Shown: piece by piece, positions 1 to 7,995 of the stretch
How positions within the stretch are numbered: the first letter of the stretch is position 1
Layout of the letters: each line of letters starts with the position of its first letter
DNA from: an uncultured Pelagibacteraceae bacterium
Lineage (GTDB): Bacteria; Pseudomonadota; Alphaproteobacteria; Pelagibacterales; Pelagibacteraceae
Length of the DNA: 37,243 nucleotides
Direction of reading: 5' to 3'
Assembly: GCA_902614125.1 (NCBI GenBank)
Contig: CACMJW010000002.1
Span: 1 to 37,243 of the forward strand
Program-made: the position numbers and the translations under genes
Notes under the pieces: generated by a model
The model's input: only the letters and a program-made list of their open reading frames with translations
Told to the model about the DNA's origin: nothing
Databases searched by the model: none

Positions 1-96
1 AGAAAAATAACCAAAAAAAATTATAGAAATTAAAAGTAGAAGAAAAACTAATTTTGGTTTTTCAATAATATTTTTTTGATAAAAATTAGCTAACAT
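1..96 (-). CDS. N-terminus of a membrane protein, possibly an RND/MMPL-type exporter (partial, runs off left edge)
   Basis: An ATG at 96 on the minus strand opens a frame that stays open to base 1, giving 32 residues. They comprise a short polar start ending in EKPKLV and then a hydrophobic stretch of about 15 residues (LLLLISIIFFGYF type) that looks like a first transmembrane helix or uncleaved signal. It lies 25 nt downstream of the dnaB stop on the same strand, so it is probably cotranscribed. No clear Shine-Dalgarno is seen. The 'KP-K-hydrophobic helix' start resembles MMPL/RND-superfamily exporters, but with only 32 residues the family is a guess; the existence of a coding start is better supported than its identity. 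Confidence 0.45.
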   Translation of the reverse strand, partial: MLANFYQKNIIEKPKLVFLLLLISIIFFGYFS

Positions 97-121
97 TCAG
101 TATTAGCTTATATATTTAAAA

Positions 122-1537
122 CTAGTTATTTTGAATATCTTTAAATTTGGTAAACATAGCCTCAAATTCAAGCATTATATTACCCGTTGGACCATGACGT
201 TGTTTACCAATAATTATTTCAGCTAAACTTGAGACTTCATTCATTTTTGCCTGCCATTCTGCGTGCTCAACAGTTGCAGGTCTTGGTTCTTTTCTCTCTA
301 AGTAATATGCTTCTCTGTAAACAAACATTACAACATCTGCATCTTGTTCAATCGAACCAGATTCTCTTAAATCAGCTAGTTGTGGTTTCTTATCATCTCT
401 TGCCTCAACTGCTCTAGATAACTGAGAGAGCGCAACAACTGGGACTGACAGCTCTTTTGCAAGTGCTTTTAAACCCTGCGTAATCTCAGATATTTCTTGA
501 ACTCTTCCATCTTTAAAGTTCGATGCTCTCATCAATTGTATATAATCAATAACCACCATATCAAGGCCATATAATCTTTTTATTCTTCTAGCTCTGTTAC
601 TTAGAGCTGCAATTGAAATTGCTGGAGTTTCATCAATATAAAGTGGCAATTCAGATATATCTTTTGAGGTTTCAATAAATTTATCAAATTGCTCCTCCGA
701 TATTCTACCTCTTCTTATATCATTAGATTTAATTCTAGATTGCTCAGCAAGAATTCGAGTTGAAAGTTGTTCTGATGACATCTCTAAAGAAAAAAAAGCT
801 ATTGAAGACTTTTTTCCATCATCTTGTAACTTTTTAGCAGCATTGAATGCTATATTTGTAGCTAATGCTGTCTTTCCCATTGATGGTCTTCCTGCAATTA
901 TAATTAAATCAGATTTATGTAGCCCACCCAGACGATCATCAAGATCTGTTAAACCAGTAGGCACACCAACAATTCCTTCATCATTTTTATATGCGCTTGA
1001 AGCCATTTCAATTGTTTGTCTCATGGCTTCATCAAATTTAATTAAGGAATTACTAAAGGACCCCTTTTCAGCTAAATCAAATAATGATTTTTCAAAATTC
1101 TCTATAATTTTTTGTCCATCATTACTTAGATCATTTAATTTTGCAGTATCAATTATATTTTCTGATATTTTAATTAATTCTCTTTTTACAAACAGATCAT
1201 AAATTAGTTTTGAATACTCAATTGCTTGCCTTGAGGATGTTGAAAATTTGGTAATTTTTACAAGATATTCTGGCACATTTAATTCATCTTTTTCATTTTC
1301 AAAATGATTTTTAAGAGTAATTGGATTTGCTAACATTCCACCATAAATTAACTTTTCTATCGCACCGAAAATTTTTTGATGCATTGGATCATAAAAATTT
1401 TTACTAACAATTAGCATATTGATCTCGTCAAATATTTCATTAGAAAGTAAAATCGATCCAATTACAGATTGTTCAGCTTCAATATTGTTTGGATGTTCTT
1501 CTAGTTTACTTTTTATAATGTTAAGTGATTGAGACAT
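122..1537 (-). CDS. dnaB: Replicative DNA helicase DnaB
   Basis: This 471-residue protein is the hexameric helicase that unwinds DNA at the replication fork and recruits primase. The N-terminal DnaB domain (about residues 15-120, including the 'NNIEAEQSVIGSIL' start) is followed by a linker and a RecA-like motor. Walker A GRPSMGKT lies at residues 216-223 (Lys222), the Walker B-type strand reads VVIDYIQLM, and the later SQLSRAVE and DLRESGSIEQDADVV motifs are typical of the family. Length is normal and no intein is present. It is the fourth gene of the rpsF-rpsR-rplI-dnaB cluster, a common bacterial order, 67 nt after rplI, which leaves room for an internal promoter. Confidence 0.97.
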   Translation of the reverse strand: MSQSLNIIKSKLEEHPNNIEAEQSVIGSILLSNEIFDEINMLIVSKNFYDPMHQKIFGAIEKLIYGGMLANPITLKNHFENEKDELNVPEYLVKITKFSTSSRQAIEYSKLIYDLFVKRELIKISENIIDTAKLNDLSNDGQKIIENFEKSLFDLAEKGSFSNSLIKFDEAMRQTIEMASSAYKNDEGIVGVPTGLTDLDDRLGGLHKSDLIIIAGRPSMGKTALATNIAFNAAKKLQDDGKKSSIAFFSLEMSSEQLSTRILAEQSRIKSNDIRRGRISEEQFDKFIETSKDISELPLYIDETPAISIAALSNRARRIKRLYGLDMVVIDYIQLMRASNFKDGRVQEISEITQGLKALAKELSVPVVALSQLSRAVEARDDKKPQLADLRESGSIEQDADVVMFVYREAYYLERKEPRPATVEHAEWQAKMNEVSSLAEIIIGKQRHGPTGNIMLEFEAMFTKFKDIQNN

Positions 1538-1560
1538 TAGAAAATTCTATTTAAAAATAG

Positions 1561-1572
1561 ATTGTATACAAT
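1561..1572. repeat. 12-bp perfect palindrome between rplI and dnaB
   Basis: ATTGTATACAAT is its own reverse complement and lies in the 67-nt gap, 24 bases upstream of the dnaB ATG. A second small dyad (CTATTT-AA-AAATAG) sits immediately next to it on the dnaB side at 1547-1560. On the minus strand the palindrome contains TATACA, which could serve as a -10 element for dnaB, but I see no convincing -35. It may be an operator or a chance palindrome in AT-rich DNA. Confidence 0.35.
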
Positions 1573-1604
1573 ATTAATTTAGAACTGGGGAAAAAAATGT
1601 ATAA

Positions 1605-2063
1605 TTATTTTATTTCCTCTTGAGGAACTACTTTGATTGTTATTTGTGTCTGCACGTCAGAGTGTAGGTTTATTTCAACCTTAAATTCACCTAGAGATTT
1701 TATTTCTTTTGATGGTTGAATATTGGAAGGATTTATATCTTCATTTTCTTTTTCATGAATTAACTTAGAAATTTCAGTTGGTTTTACTGATCCATATAAT
1801 TCTTTATTTTCAGTGCTAAGTTTTTTTATCTCATAAGTTTTATTTTGAATTTTTTCGAGAATACTTTTAGCTTCTTTCTTTTTATCTTGGTCTTTTTTAT
1901 TAAGCTCCTGCTTAATTTTCTCGACCTCTTTTATATTTTCTTTAGAGGCAAAAAGAGCTTTATTTTTTGAAATTAAATAATTTCTAGCAAAACCTCGCTT
2001 AACATCAATTATTTCTCCAATTGATCCTATTTTTCTTACGTTCTCCAATAAAATAACTTTCAT
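1605..2063 (-). CDS. rplI: 50S ribosomal protein L9
   Basis: This 152-residue large-subunit protein binds 23S rRNA near the L1 stalk through its N-terminal domain. The N-terminus carries the L9 signature ([13 protein letters not shown], then VKRGFARNYLI), followed by a long charged Lys/Glu helix around residues 45-80 and the C-terminal domain ending in an acidic/basic tail. Length is close to the usual 148-150. Its ATG overlaps the rpsR stop by one base (TAATG), which suggests translational coupling. Confidence 0.96.
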   Translation of the reverse strand: MKVILLENVRKIGSIGEIIDVKRGFARNYLISKNKALFASKENIKEVEKIKQELNKKDQDKKKEAKSILEKIQNKTYEIKKLSTENKELYGSVKPTEISKLIHEKENEDINPSNIQPSKEIKSLGEFKVEINLHSDVQTQITIKVVPQEEIK

Positions 2064-2332
2064 TATATCAATGCTAAATTTCGAGCTCTTTTAATTGAAA
2101 GAGATAATTCTCTTTGTTTTTTTTGACTTACCGATGTAATTCGAGAAGGAAGAATTTTTCCATTTTCAGATATATATCTTTTTAACAGCTTAATATTTTT
2201 ATAATCAACTATTGGTGCACCCTTTCCTGAAAGAGGGCATTTTTTTTTAAATTTATATTTATTATTTTGAAAAATACTTAATTTTGAAAAATTGCTTTGT
2301 GAACCTTTTTTTTTGTTATTTCTCTTTTTCAT
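2063..2332 (-). CDS. rpsR: 30S ribosomal protein S18
   Basis: This 89-residue small-subunit protein partners S6 on the platform of the 30S subunit. The conserved core [15 protein letters not shown] is followed by [18 protein letters not shown], the typical S18 pattern. A Lys/Asn-rich N-terminal extension of about 30 residues makes it slightly longer than the usual 75-80. It overlaps its neighbours by one base on each side (TAATG at both rpsF/rpsR and rpsR/rplI), so the three ribosomal genes are probably translated as a coupled unit. Confidence 0.97.
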   Translation of the reverse strand: MKKRNNKKKGSQSNFSKLSIFQNNKYKFKKKCPLSGKGAPIVDYKNIKLLKRYISENGKILPSRITSVSQKKQRELSLSIKRARNLALI

Positions 2333-2688
2333 TACTTTTTAATTTTTTTATCGACTTCTTTATCATCACTATTTTTTTTAAAATAATCTGTTTCTAAATC
2401 AAATTTTTTAACCTTAACTGTTAAATATCTTAGAAGATTTTTATCAATTTTCTCGTTTTTTTCTAATTCAGAAATAGTTTTTCCGTTAGCTTTAATTTTA
2501 AAATGTAAATAATTACCTTTTTTATTTTTTTTTATTAAATAAGATAGGTTCATTAAACCCCAATTTTCAAGTTTTACAATATCACCTTCATTTTTTTCAA
2601 CAATTTTAGAGTACTTTTCTTGTAGTTGTTTCAACTGTGATGGACTAGTGTCTTGTCTAGCAATAATTGTATGTTCGTAAAAGTTCAT
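2332..2688 (-). CDS. rpsF: 30S ribosomal protein S6
   Basis: This 118-residue protein forms a heterodimer with S18 on the 30S platform. The start [13 protein letters not shown] and the internal [18 protein letters not shown] stretch match the S6 ferredoxin-like fold signature, followed by [11 protein letters not shown]. The C-terminus is a charged Lys/Asp tail of about 18 residues, as in many S6 proteins. It is the first gene of the minus-strand cluster and diverges from fabD across an 84-nt gap. On the minus strand that gap holds a weak promoter candidate (TTGTAA, 17 nt, TATATC), but no leader resembling the known S6:S18-binding RNA motif. Confidence 0.96.
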   Translation of the reverse strand: MNFYEHTIIARQDTSPSQLKQLQEKYSKIVEKNEGDIVKLENWGLMNLSYLIKKNKKGNYLHFKIKANGKTISELEKNEKIDKNLLRYLTVKVKKFDLETDYFKKNSDDKEVDKKIKK

Positions 2689-2772
2689 ATTTATTCTTTT
2701 AAAAAAGTGAGGATATACTATTATTAATTTTTAATTACAATACAAAAAATACAATATTTACTTATATATTTA

Positions 2773-3693
2773 ATGTTTTCTGTTTTATTCCCTGGCCAAG
2801 GTTCGCAGTCTATAGGGATGGCAAAAGTTTTCCATGATAACTTTGATTATGTTAAGATCTTTTTTAAAGAGGCAGATGATTTACTTAATAGTTCAATAAG
2901 TAAATTAATATTGGAGGGTCCTAAAGATCAACTTGATCTTACTGAAAATACTCAACCAGCAATATTTCTAGTTAGTTATAGTATTTTTCATGTTTTAAAA
3001 CGAGAAACCTCATTTAATATTAATGCTGCAAAGTATTTTGCTGGTCACTCACTAGGTGAGTATTCTGCATTAGCATGCGCTGAGTCTTTAACATTTGCTC
3101 AAACAATAAAATTGTTAAAAAAAAGAGGTTATGCAATGCAAACAGCTGTTCCAAAAGGTCAGGGTGGTATGTTGGCAGTTTTAGGGTCTGATATTGCAAT
3201 AATTAATGAAATTTTAGATAAGAATAAAGATATTTTTAATTGTTATATAGCTAATGATAACTCAGTTGGTCAAATTGTGATAAGTGGAAACAATAAAGAT
3301 TTAGAAAAATTTTCATTAGAATTAATAAATAATAAAATAAAAAATATAAAACTTCCAGTAAGTGCTCCGTTTCATTGTAAACTAATGAATAGTGCAACAA
3401 AAATTATGAAGGCAGAAATATCTAATTTGGATTTTAAATCCCCAATAATTGATATTATTTCAAACGTGACATCAGAACCGGTTAACGAGATATCTGATAT
3501 AAAAAAATTATTGATAAGCCAAATAGAAAAACCAGTAAGATGGAGAGAAATTATTAATTATATGATAAATAAAAATATAAATAAATTTATAGAAATTGGT
3601 CCTGGAAAAGTTCTCTCAGGATTAGTAAAAAGAATAAATAGAAATGTAGAACTTATACAAATTAATGATTTAGAGGATTTAAAAAAGTTATAG
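2773..3693 (+). CDS. fabD: Malonyl-CoA:ACP transacylase FabD
   Basis: FabD transfers malonyl from CoA to acyl carrier protein, supplying the elongation unit for fatty acid synthesis in the cytoplasm. The 306-residue protein has the oxyanion-hole motif PGQGSQ near the N-terminus (residues 7-12), the nucleophile elbow GHSLGEYSA with Ser93, the APFHCKLM motif with the catalytic His, and a C-terminal EIGPGKVLSGLVKR. It begins a fabD-fabG-acpP-gmk run; fabG starts 4 nt after its stop. Confidence 0.96.
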   Translation: MFSVLFPGQGSQSIGMAKVFHDNFDYVKIFFKEADDLLNSSISKLILEGPKDQLDLTENTQPAIFLVSYSIFHVLKRETSFNINAAKYFAGHSLGEYSALACAESLTFAQTIKLLKKRGYAMQTAVPKGQGGMLAVLGSDIAIINEILDKNKDIFNCYIANDNSVGQIVISGNNKDLEKFSLELINNKIKNIKLPVSAPFHCKLMNSATKIMKAEISNLDFKSPIIDIISNVTSEPVNEISDIKKLLISQIEKPVRWREIINYMINKNINKFIEIGPGKVLSGLVKRINRNVELIQINDLEDLKKL

Positions 3694-3697
3694 GCTC

Positions 3698-4435
3698 ATG
3701 ATAGACTTAAAAGATACTAATATAGTTCTTACTGGAGCTACAGGAGGTATAGGTAATTCTATTTTAGAAAATTTAATTTTATCTGGTGCAAATGTATTAG
3801 CTACGGGTACCAACGAAAAAAAACTAACTTTAATTAAAGAAAAATACAAAAATGTTCAAACAGAAAAATTTGATATATCAAATCATTCTGAGATTGAAAA
3901 TTTTATAAATAAAGCAAATGATAACTTGGGTGGAAGAATAGATGTATTGATTAATAATGCTGGAATTACAAGAGATAATCTTTCGATAAGAATGAAAGAT
4001 GAAGAATGGAATAAAGTTATTGATATAAATTTAACTTCCACATTTCTTCTAAGCAAAAGTGTCATTAAGAAAATGCTAAAAAGTAAAAAAGGAAAAATTG
4101 TAAATATTACATCTATAGTTGGACATACAGGTAATATTGGCCAAGCAAATTATACTGCTTCAAAAGCTGGCGTGGTTGCAATGTCTAAAAGTTTAGCTTT
4201 AGAATATGGAAAGAAAAATATAAATGTTAATTGCATCTCTCCAGGTTTTATATCAACTGAAATGACTGATAAAATTAATGATGAATATAAAGAAGTTTTA
4301 AAATCTAAAATACCAATGAATAGATTTGGTACCCCAAATGATATTGCAAATACTGTCATTTTTTTATGCTCTAAACTTTCAGATTATATTACCGGTGAAA
4401 CAATTCATGTTAATGGCGGCATGTATTTTAGTTGA
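3698..4435 (+). CDS. fabG: 3-oxoacyl-ACP reductase FabG
   Basis: FabG is the NADPH-dependent short-chain dehydrogenase/reductase that carries out the first reduction in fatty acid elongation. The 245-residue protein has the cofactor-binding TGATGGIG at residues 12-19, NNAG after the fourth strand, the catalytic Ser in NITSIVGHTG, the YTASKAG active-site Tyr/Lys, and the SPGFISTEMT segment. The end INGGMYF-type tail (VNGGMYFS) is typical of FabG. Its stop codon overlaps the TTGACA hexamer of a likely acpP promoter. Confidence 0.95.
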   Translation: MIDLKDTNIVLTGATGGIGNSILENLILSGANVLATGTNEKKLTLIKEKYKNVQTEKFDISNHSEIENFINKANDNLGGRIDVLINNAGITRDNLSIRMKDEEWNKVIDINLTSTFLLSKSVIKKMLKSKKGKIVNITSIVGHTGNIGQANYTASKAGVVAMSKSLALEYGKKNINVNCISPGFISTEMTDKINDEYKEVLKSKIPMNRFGTPNDIANTVIFLCSKLSDYITGETIHVNGGMYFS

Positions 4436-4459
4436 CAAAATCAACAAAATATTTATTAA
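4432..4459 (+). promoter_or_regulatory. Candidate sigma-70 promoter for acpP
   Basis: A perfect -35 hexamer TTGACA (4432-4437) overlaps the fabG stop codon. After a 16-nt spacer comes TATTAA (4454-4459) as a plausible -10. The position, 22 nt before the acpP ATG and followed by an AAAGGA ribosome binding site at 4471-4476, fits separate high-level expression of acyl carrier protein within the fab cluster. The -10 matches the consensus only partly. Confidence 0.45.
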
Positions 4460-4481
4460 CGACTTAACTTAAAGGATATAA

Positions 4482-4721
4482 ATGTCAGACGATATTTCAA
4501 GCAAAGTAAAAAAAATAGTTGCAGACCATCTAGGGATTGATGAGGCAAAAGTTACCGAGGAATCAAGTTTTATAGATGACCTTGGAGCAGATAGTTTAGA
4601 CACTGTAGAATTAGTTATGGCTTTTGAAGAGGAATTTGGATCAGAAATTTCGGATAGTGATGCTGAGAAGATTCTTACAGTTGGCGATGCTGTAAAGTTT
4701 ATTGAAAATAAAGCTAATTAA
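4482..4721 (+). CDS. acpP: Acyl carrier protein
   Basis: This 79-residue acidic protein carries growing acyl chains on a phosphopantetheine arm and serves fatty acid and lipid A synthesis. The attachment motif [18 protein letters not shown] places the modified serine at residue 38, and the helical, acidic composition and length are standard. A clear Shine-Dalgarno AAAGGA lies 5 nt before the ATG, stronger than for most genes in the window. The next gene is gmk after 13 nt, whereas many alphaproteobacteria have fabF and mltG here (family-level recollection). Confidence 0.98.
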   Translation: MSDDISSKVKKIVADHLGIDEAKVTEESSFIDDLGADSLDTVELVMAFEEEFGSEISDSDAEKILTVGDAVKFIENKAN

Positions 4722-4734
4722 ATTTTAGTCACTG

Positions 4735-5364
4735 ATGTCCAAAAATAATGAGGGGATAATTGTGATATTATCATCTCCCTCGGGCGCAGGAAAAACTACT
4801 CTTGTAAAAAAAATTTCAAAAGAAAACAATTTTGAAATATCTATTTCTCATACAACAAGAAAACCTCGATTTAACGAAATTCATGGTAAAGACTATTTTT
4901 TTGTAACTGATTTAGAATTTCAAAACCTTATTTTGAATAATAAATTTTTAGAATATGCAAAAGTATTTAACCATTATTATGGTTCTTCAAAAGATGTTAT
5001 AATTAATAAACTCAACAAAGGTCAAAATATAATATTTGATATTGACTGGCAAGGAACTCAACAAATAAAAAATCAAAAACTAAATTATAAAGTAATTACA
5101 ATATTCATATTACCGCCTAGCAGAGAAGAACTTTATAAAAGACTAATAAATAGAGACAAAAATAACAAAGAAATAACTATCGAAAGAATGAAACAGTTCA
5201 ATAAAGATGTGTTGCATTGGAAAGATTACGATATAGTAGTGGTTAATGATGATCTAGATGATTGTTATAAAAAAATAATTAATTTTATCTACTCTGAAGA
5301 TAATATTAAAGATGTTAATAATCTAAAATTGATATCTTTACACGTAGATAGTCTACTTAATTAA
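4735..5364 (+). CDS. gmk: Guanylate kinase
   Basis: Guanylate kinase phosphorylates GMP to GDP using ATP, an essential step in GTP/dGTP supply. The 209-residue protein has the P-loop [11 protein letters not shown] at about residues 13-23, the GMP-binding [19 protein letters not shown] segment, and [12 protein letters not shown] as the Walker B region. Length is typical (205-210). It ends the plus-strand fab cluster; its last 12 nt overlap the end of rsmA on the opposite strand. Confidence 0.96.
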   Translation: MSKNNEGIIVILSSPSGAGKTTLVKKISKENNFEISISHTTRKPRFNEIHGKDYFFVTDLEFQNLILNNKFLEYAKVFNHYYGSSKDVIINKLNKGQNIIFDIDWQGTQQIKNQKLNYKVITIFILPPSREELYKRLINRDKNNKEITIERMKQFNKDVLHWKDYDIVVVNDDLDDCYKKIINFIYSEDNIKDVNNLKLISLHVDSLLN

Positions 5365-6144
5365 TCTTTCATAAGCTAAACATATTTTATAGAAAGTATT
5401 TTTTTCCAAATTTTGTGGCCTCAATTTTAAGTCTAATTTTAACTCTTCAGATACTTTTTTTGGGTCTTTAAAAAGAATATTGAGTGGTTTTTTTATCATT
5501 TTTCTTCTCTGATTAAAAAAAATATTTGTAATATGCTCAAGATTACTTGAGTTCTTAAATTCAATACAATTTGATTTTGGTTCAAAAGTTAATAATGTGC
5601 TAATAACTTTTGGTTGAGGGTAAAAACAAGAGGGCTCTATATCCATAATTTTTTTTATCTTAAATCTCCATGAAGAAATAATAGATAATCTTCCGTAGAG
5701 ATTTGTATTATCTTCGGCTAAGATTCTGTCTGCAACCTCTTTCTGAAACATAAAAATTAATTTTTTAAATAAAAAATCTTTCTTATTGAATTTAATAAAT
5801 TTTATGAGTATTTGACTTGAAATATTGTATGGAAGATTTCCAAATACAATCAAATTTTTATTTTTAAATTTATTGAATTTATATTTTAAGATATCTTCAT
5901 TGATAACAGTAACCTTTTCTTGAAATTTTTGATTTAAATGCTCAATTAGTCTCTTATCTTTTTCTATTACGTAAAATTTTTCAGGTTTTTTAAGAAGAAT
6001 AGTTTCTGATAAATTACCAGTTCCAGGTCCTATCTCTAAAACAAAATCTTTCTCACTTATATTACCAGTTTCACATATCTTTTTTATAATAGTTTTATCT
6101 ATTAAAAAATTTTGTCCTAAGCTTTTTTTAGGAACTAAATTCAT
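5353..6144 (-). CDS. rsmA: 16S rRNA (adenine-1518/1519 N6) dimethyltransferase RsmA (KsgA)
   Basis: RsmA dimethylates two adjacent adenines in the 3' terminal hairpin of 16S rRNA late in 30S assembly. The 263-residue protein opens with [14 protein letters not shown], then the SAM-binding motif [26 protein letters not shown] (catalytic NLPY) and the C-terminal [12 protein letters not shown] segment. I chose the ATG at 6144 over a TTG one codon earlier because it overlaps the pdxA stop as TGATG. It is the last gene of the lptF-to-rsmA cluster, and its 3' end overlaps gmk by 12 nt. Confidence 0.96.
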   Translation of the reverse strand: MNLVPKKSLGQNFLIDKTIIKKICETGNISEKDFVLEIGPGTGNLSETILLKKPEKFYVIEKDKRLIEHLNQKFQEKVTVINEDILKYKFNKFKNKNLIVFGNLPYNISSQILIKFIKFNKKDFLFKKLIFMFQKEVADRILAEDNTNLYGRLSIISSWRFKIKKIMDIEPSCFYPQPKVISTLLTFEPKSNCIEFKNSSNLEHITNIFFNQRRKMIKKPLNILFKDPKKVSEELKLDLKLRPQNLEKNTFYKICLAYERLIK

Positions 6145-7082
6145 CAAATTTTGTTTAAAAAATTTATTGCACAGATAATAGATGATGGATCAGACTTATT
6201 TTTAAGATACATCTTAGAATTTGGCCCATGATCAGGCGAAATTCTAATAAAAGGAAGACCAATAGTAATATTTATTGCATCAAAGTTAAATAATGTTTTT
6301 AAAGGTGTTAAAACTTGATCGTGATACATTCCAATTACCACATCATATTCATCTATATTTTTTTTTATAAAAAAGGAGTCTGCAGAAAATGGTCCTTTTA
6401 CAGAAACCATTTCTTTTTTTAGCCTCTTTATAGCTGGTATAATTATATTTTTTTCCTCACTAATTTTACTTACCGTTTCACAGTGAGGATTAAGACCTAA
6501 AACAGCAATTTTAGGTTTAAATTTTAAAATTTTTTTATAAAAATTATGGATTGACCGGATATTTTGGACGATTATAGTTTTATTTATGCGCTTTGAAACA
6601 TACTTGATCGGCAAATGTGTAGTTATCGGTGAAACAGAAATTTTTTTATTATAAATTAGCATAACAGGGTTCTTTGAACTTGTTTTTTTTGCAAGATATT
6701 CTGTAACTCCCAGGTATTTTTTATTTAAAAATGTCTTTTTCTCAACTGGTCCATTGATTAGTACTATACGTTGATCATTTTTTAGAATAGCAATAGACTT
6801 TTTAAAACATGTAGAAATATATTGTTTATAATTATTTTTTTTAATTTCTATATTAATTATATTTAATTTACCTTGAACTGCATTTTTAGGGTTAGAAATT
6901 TGGTTAATTTCTTTTTTGTAATTAAATATTTTGGCTTCATTCTGAATAAGTTTTTTATTTCCTACAAGTATTATTTTTTTTTTCCCTATTAATTTTTTTT
7001 TTGAATTCAAGCATTTAAATAAAATTTCTAAAAAAACACTTTTAGGCTCAGCTGTAACAATTAAAATTTTATTTATACTCAT
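6144..7082 (-). CDS. pdxA: 4-hydroxythreonine-4-phosphate dehydrogenase PdxA (divergent)
   Basis: PdxA oxidises 4-phosphohydroxy-L-threonine in the DXP-dependent route to pyridoxal phosphate. The 312-residue frame (ATG at 7082; an earlier ATG at 7094 is possible) shows the metal-binding histidines in ITTHLPI, GMYHDQVL and SPDHG, with LGLNPHCET, GPFSADSFF and INITIGLPFIR between them. The order lptD-surA-pdxA-rsmA is conserved in many proteobacteria. Two family motifs are altered: the N-terminal GEPAGIGPE-type loop reads AEPKSVFLE, and the DHGTA segment reads DHGPN. Assignment rests on the C-terminal half and on synteny. Confidence 0.88.
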   Translation of the reverse strand: MSINKILIVTAEPKSVFLEILFKCLNSKKKLIGKKKIILVGNKKLIQNEAKIFNYKKEINQISNPKNAVQGKLNIINIEIKKNNYKQYISTCFKKSIAILKNDQRIVLINGPVEKKTFLNKKYLGVTEYLAKKTSSKNPVMLIYNKKISVSPITTHLPIKYVSKRINKTIIVQNIRSIHNFYKKILKFKPKIAVLGLNPHCETVSKISEEKNIIIPAIKRLKKEMVSVKGPFSADSFFIKKNIDEYDVVIGMYHDQVLTPLKTLFNFDAINITIGLPFIRISPDHGPNSKMYLKNKSDPSSIICAINFLNKI

Positions 7083-7995
7083 ATATAATTGCATTTTGTT
7101 TAAGCTTATTATAATAATTTACAGAAAAACTATTAAGCTGTCTGTTTTGTTCAAAAATGATTTGTTTTTTTGTCTCTTTATCTAAATCAAATTGATCTTT
7201 AATTTCTCTTTTTGAATTTATTTTAAGTATTAAGTTTCCACTTGGAATTTTAATTGGCTTTGTGTATTCGCCAATTTTTAAAGAATAAATTTTTTCCTGC
7301 AATTCTGGTGACAAATTATTTAAGTTAACCCATCCAATTTCACCCCCTTTTGAAGATGTATCTGAAATACTAAACTTAACGGCAGCACTTTTAAAACCAT
7401 ATTTTTTAATAAATTCATTTAATTCATTAAAATTTACATCAACATTAAATAATATCTCTGACACGTTAACCTCATAAGTTTTTTTTTGTTTACTCTTATA
7501 TAATTTAATTCTTTTCTTAATTTCATTCTCATTAATTTTTACTTTTTCTTTAAATTTTTCATATATAAGAGTGTTCCAAAGTTGCTCAATAATAAGTTTA
7601 TTTTTAACTAACTCCAAACTTATACCTTTGCTTTGTAAAAATGTTTTATAGTCTGATTTTTTTTCAAATCCTAAATTCTTGTAGTGTTGATTTAAAAGTT
7701 TATCTTCAAGATTAGATCTTTCATCAACATTTATAAACTTTTGAATTTCTTCTCTTTTTAATATTTCTTTAATCAGTAAATTTTTTGATAATTCAAGTAA
7801 ATCTTTATTACTTAAATCTTTTAAATTGTTGCTAGTAATTTTTAAATATTTAATCTGATTTTCTAAATCAACATTAGTAATAATTTCATTGTTAACCTTA
7901 GCAATTATTATAATTTCTTTTGAATTTGTTTTTGAATTAAAAACAAAAATTATAATAAAAATCAAAAAAAAAGAATATATTTTTTTTGATAACAT
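7069..7995 (-). CDS. surA: SurA-type periplasmic chaperone / peptidyl-prolyl isomerase
   Basis: SurA-type proteins escort unfolded outer-membrane proteins, LptD included, across the periplasm. The 308-residue protein begins with an N-terminal hydrophobic segment (FFLIFIIIFVFN) that looks like a signal peptide, followed by a helical SurA_N-like region (about 30-165, opening KVNNEIITNVDLENQIKYL) and one parvulin domain at about 170-265 (VSEILFNV, GGEIGWVNLNNLSPE, GEYTKPIKIPSGN). Only one parvulin domain is present, against two in E. coli SurA. The start codon overlaps the lptD stop by one base; the gene lies directly after its likely main client. Confidence 0.9.
   Translation of the reverse strand: MLSKKIYSFFLIFIIIFVFNSKTNSKEIIIIAKVNNEIITNVDLENQIKYLKITSNNLKDLSNKDLLELSKNLLIKEILKREEIQKFINVDERSNLEDKLLNQHYKNLGFEKKSDYKTFLQSKGISLELVKNKLIIEQLWNTLIYEKFKEKVKINENEIKKRIKLYKSKQKKTYEVNVSEILFNVDVNFNELNEFIKKYGFKSAAVKFSISDTSSKGGEIGWVNLNNLSPELQEKIYSLKIGEYTKPIKIPSGNLILKINSKREIKDQFDLDKETKKQIIFEQNRQLNSFSVNYYNKLKQNAIIYEYK

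Noticed and set aside
843..1202. Plus-strand open frame antisense to dnaB, and similar long antisense frames in accC, rne, lptD and other genes
   Set aside because: They lie wholly within well-conserved genes, show no recognisable motifs and have no independent start signals; they are frame shadows.
2689..2772. S6:S18-binding leader RNA upstream of rpsF
   Set aside because: The leader is short and AT-rich, and I found no CCG-containing bulged hairpin of the known motif.
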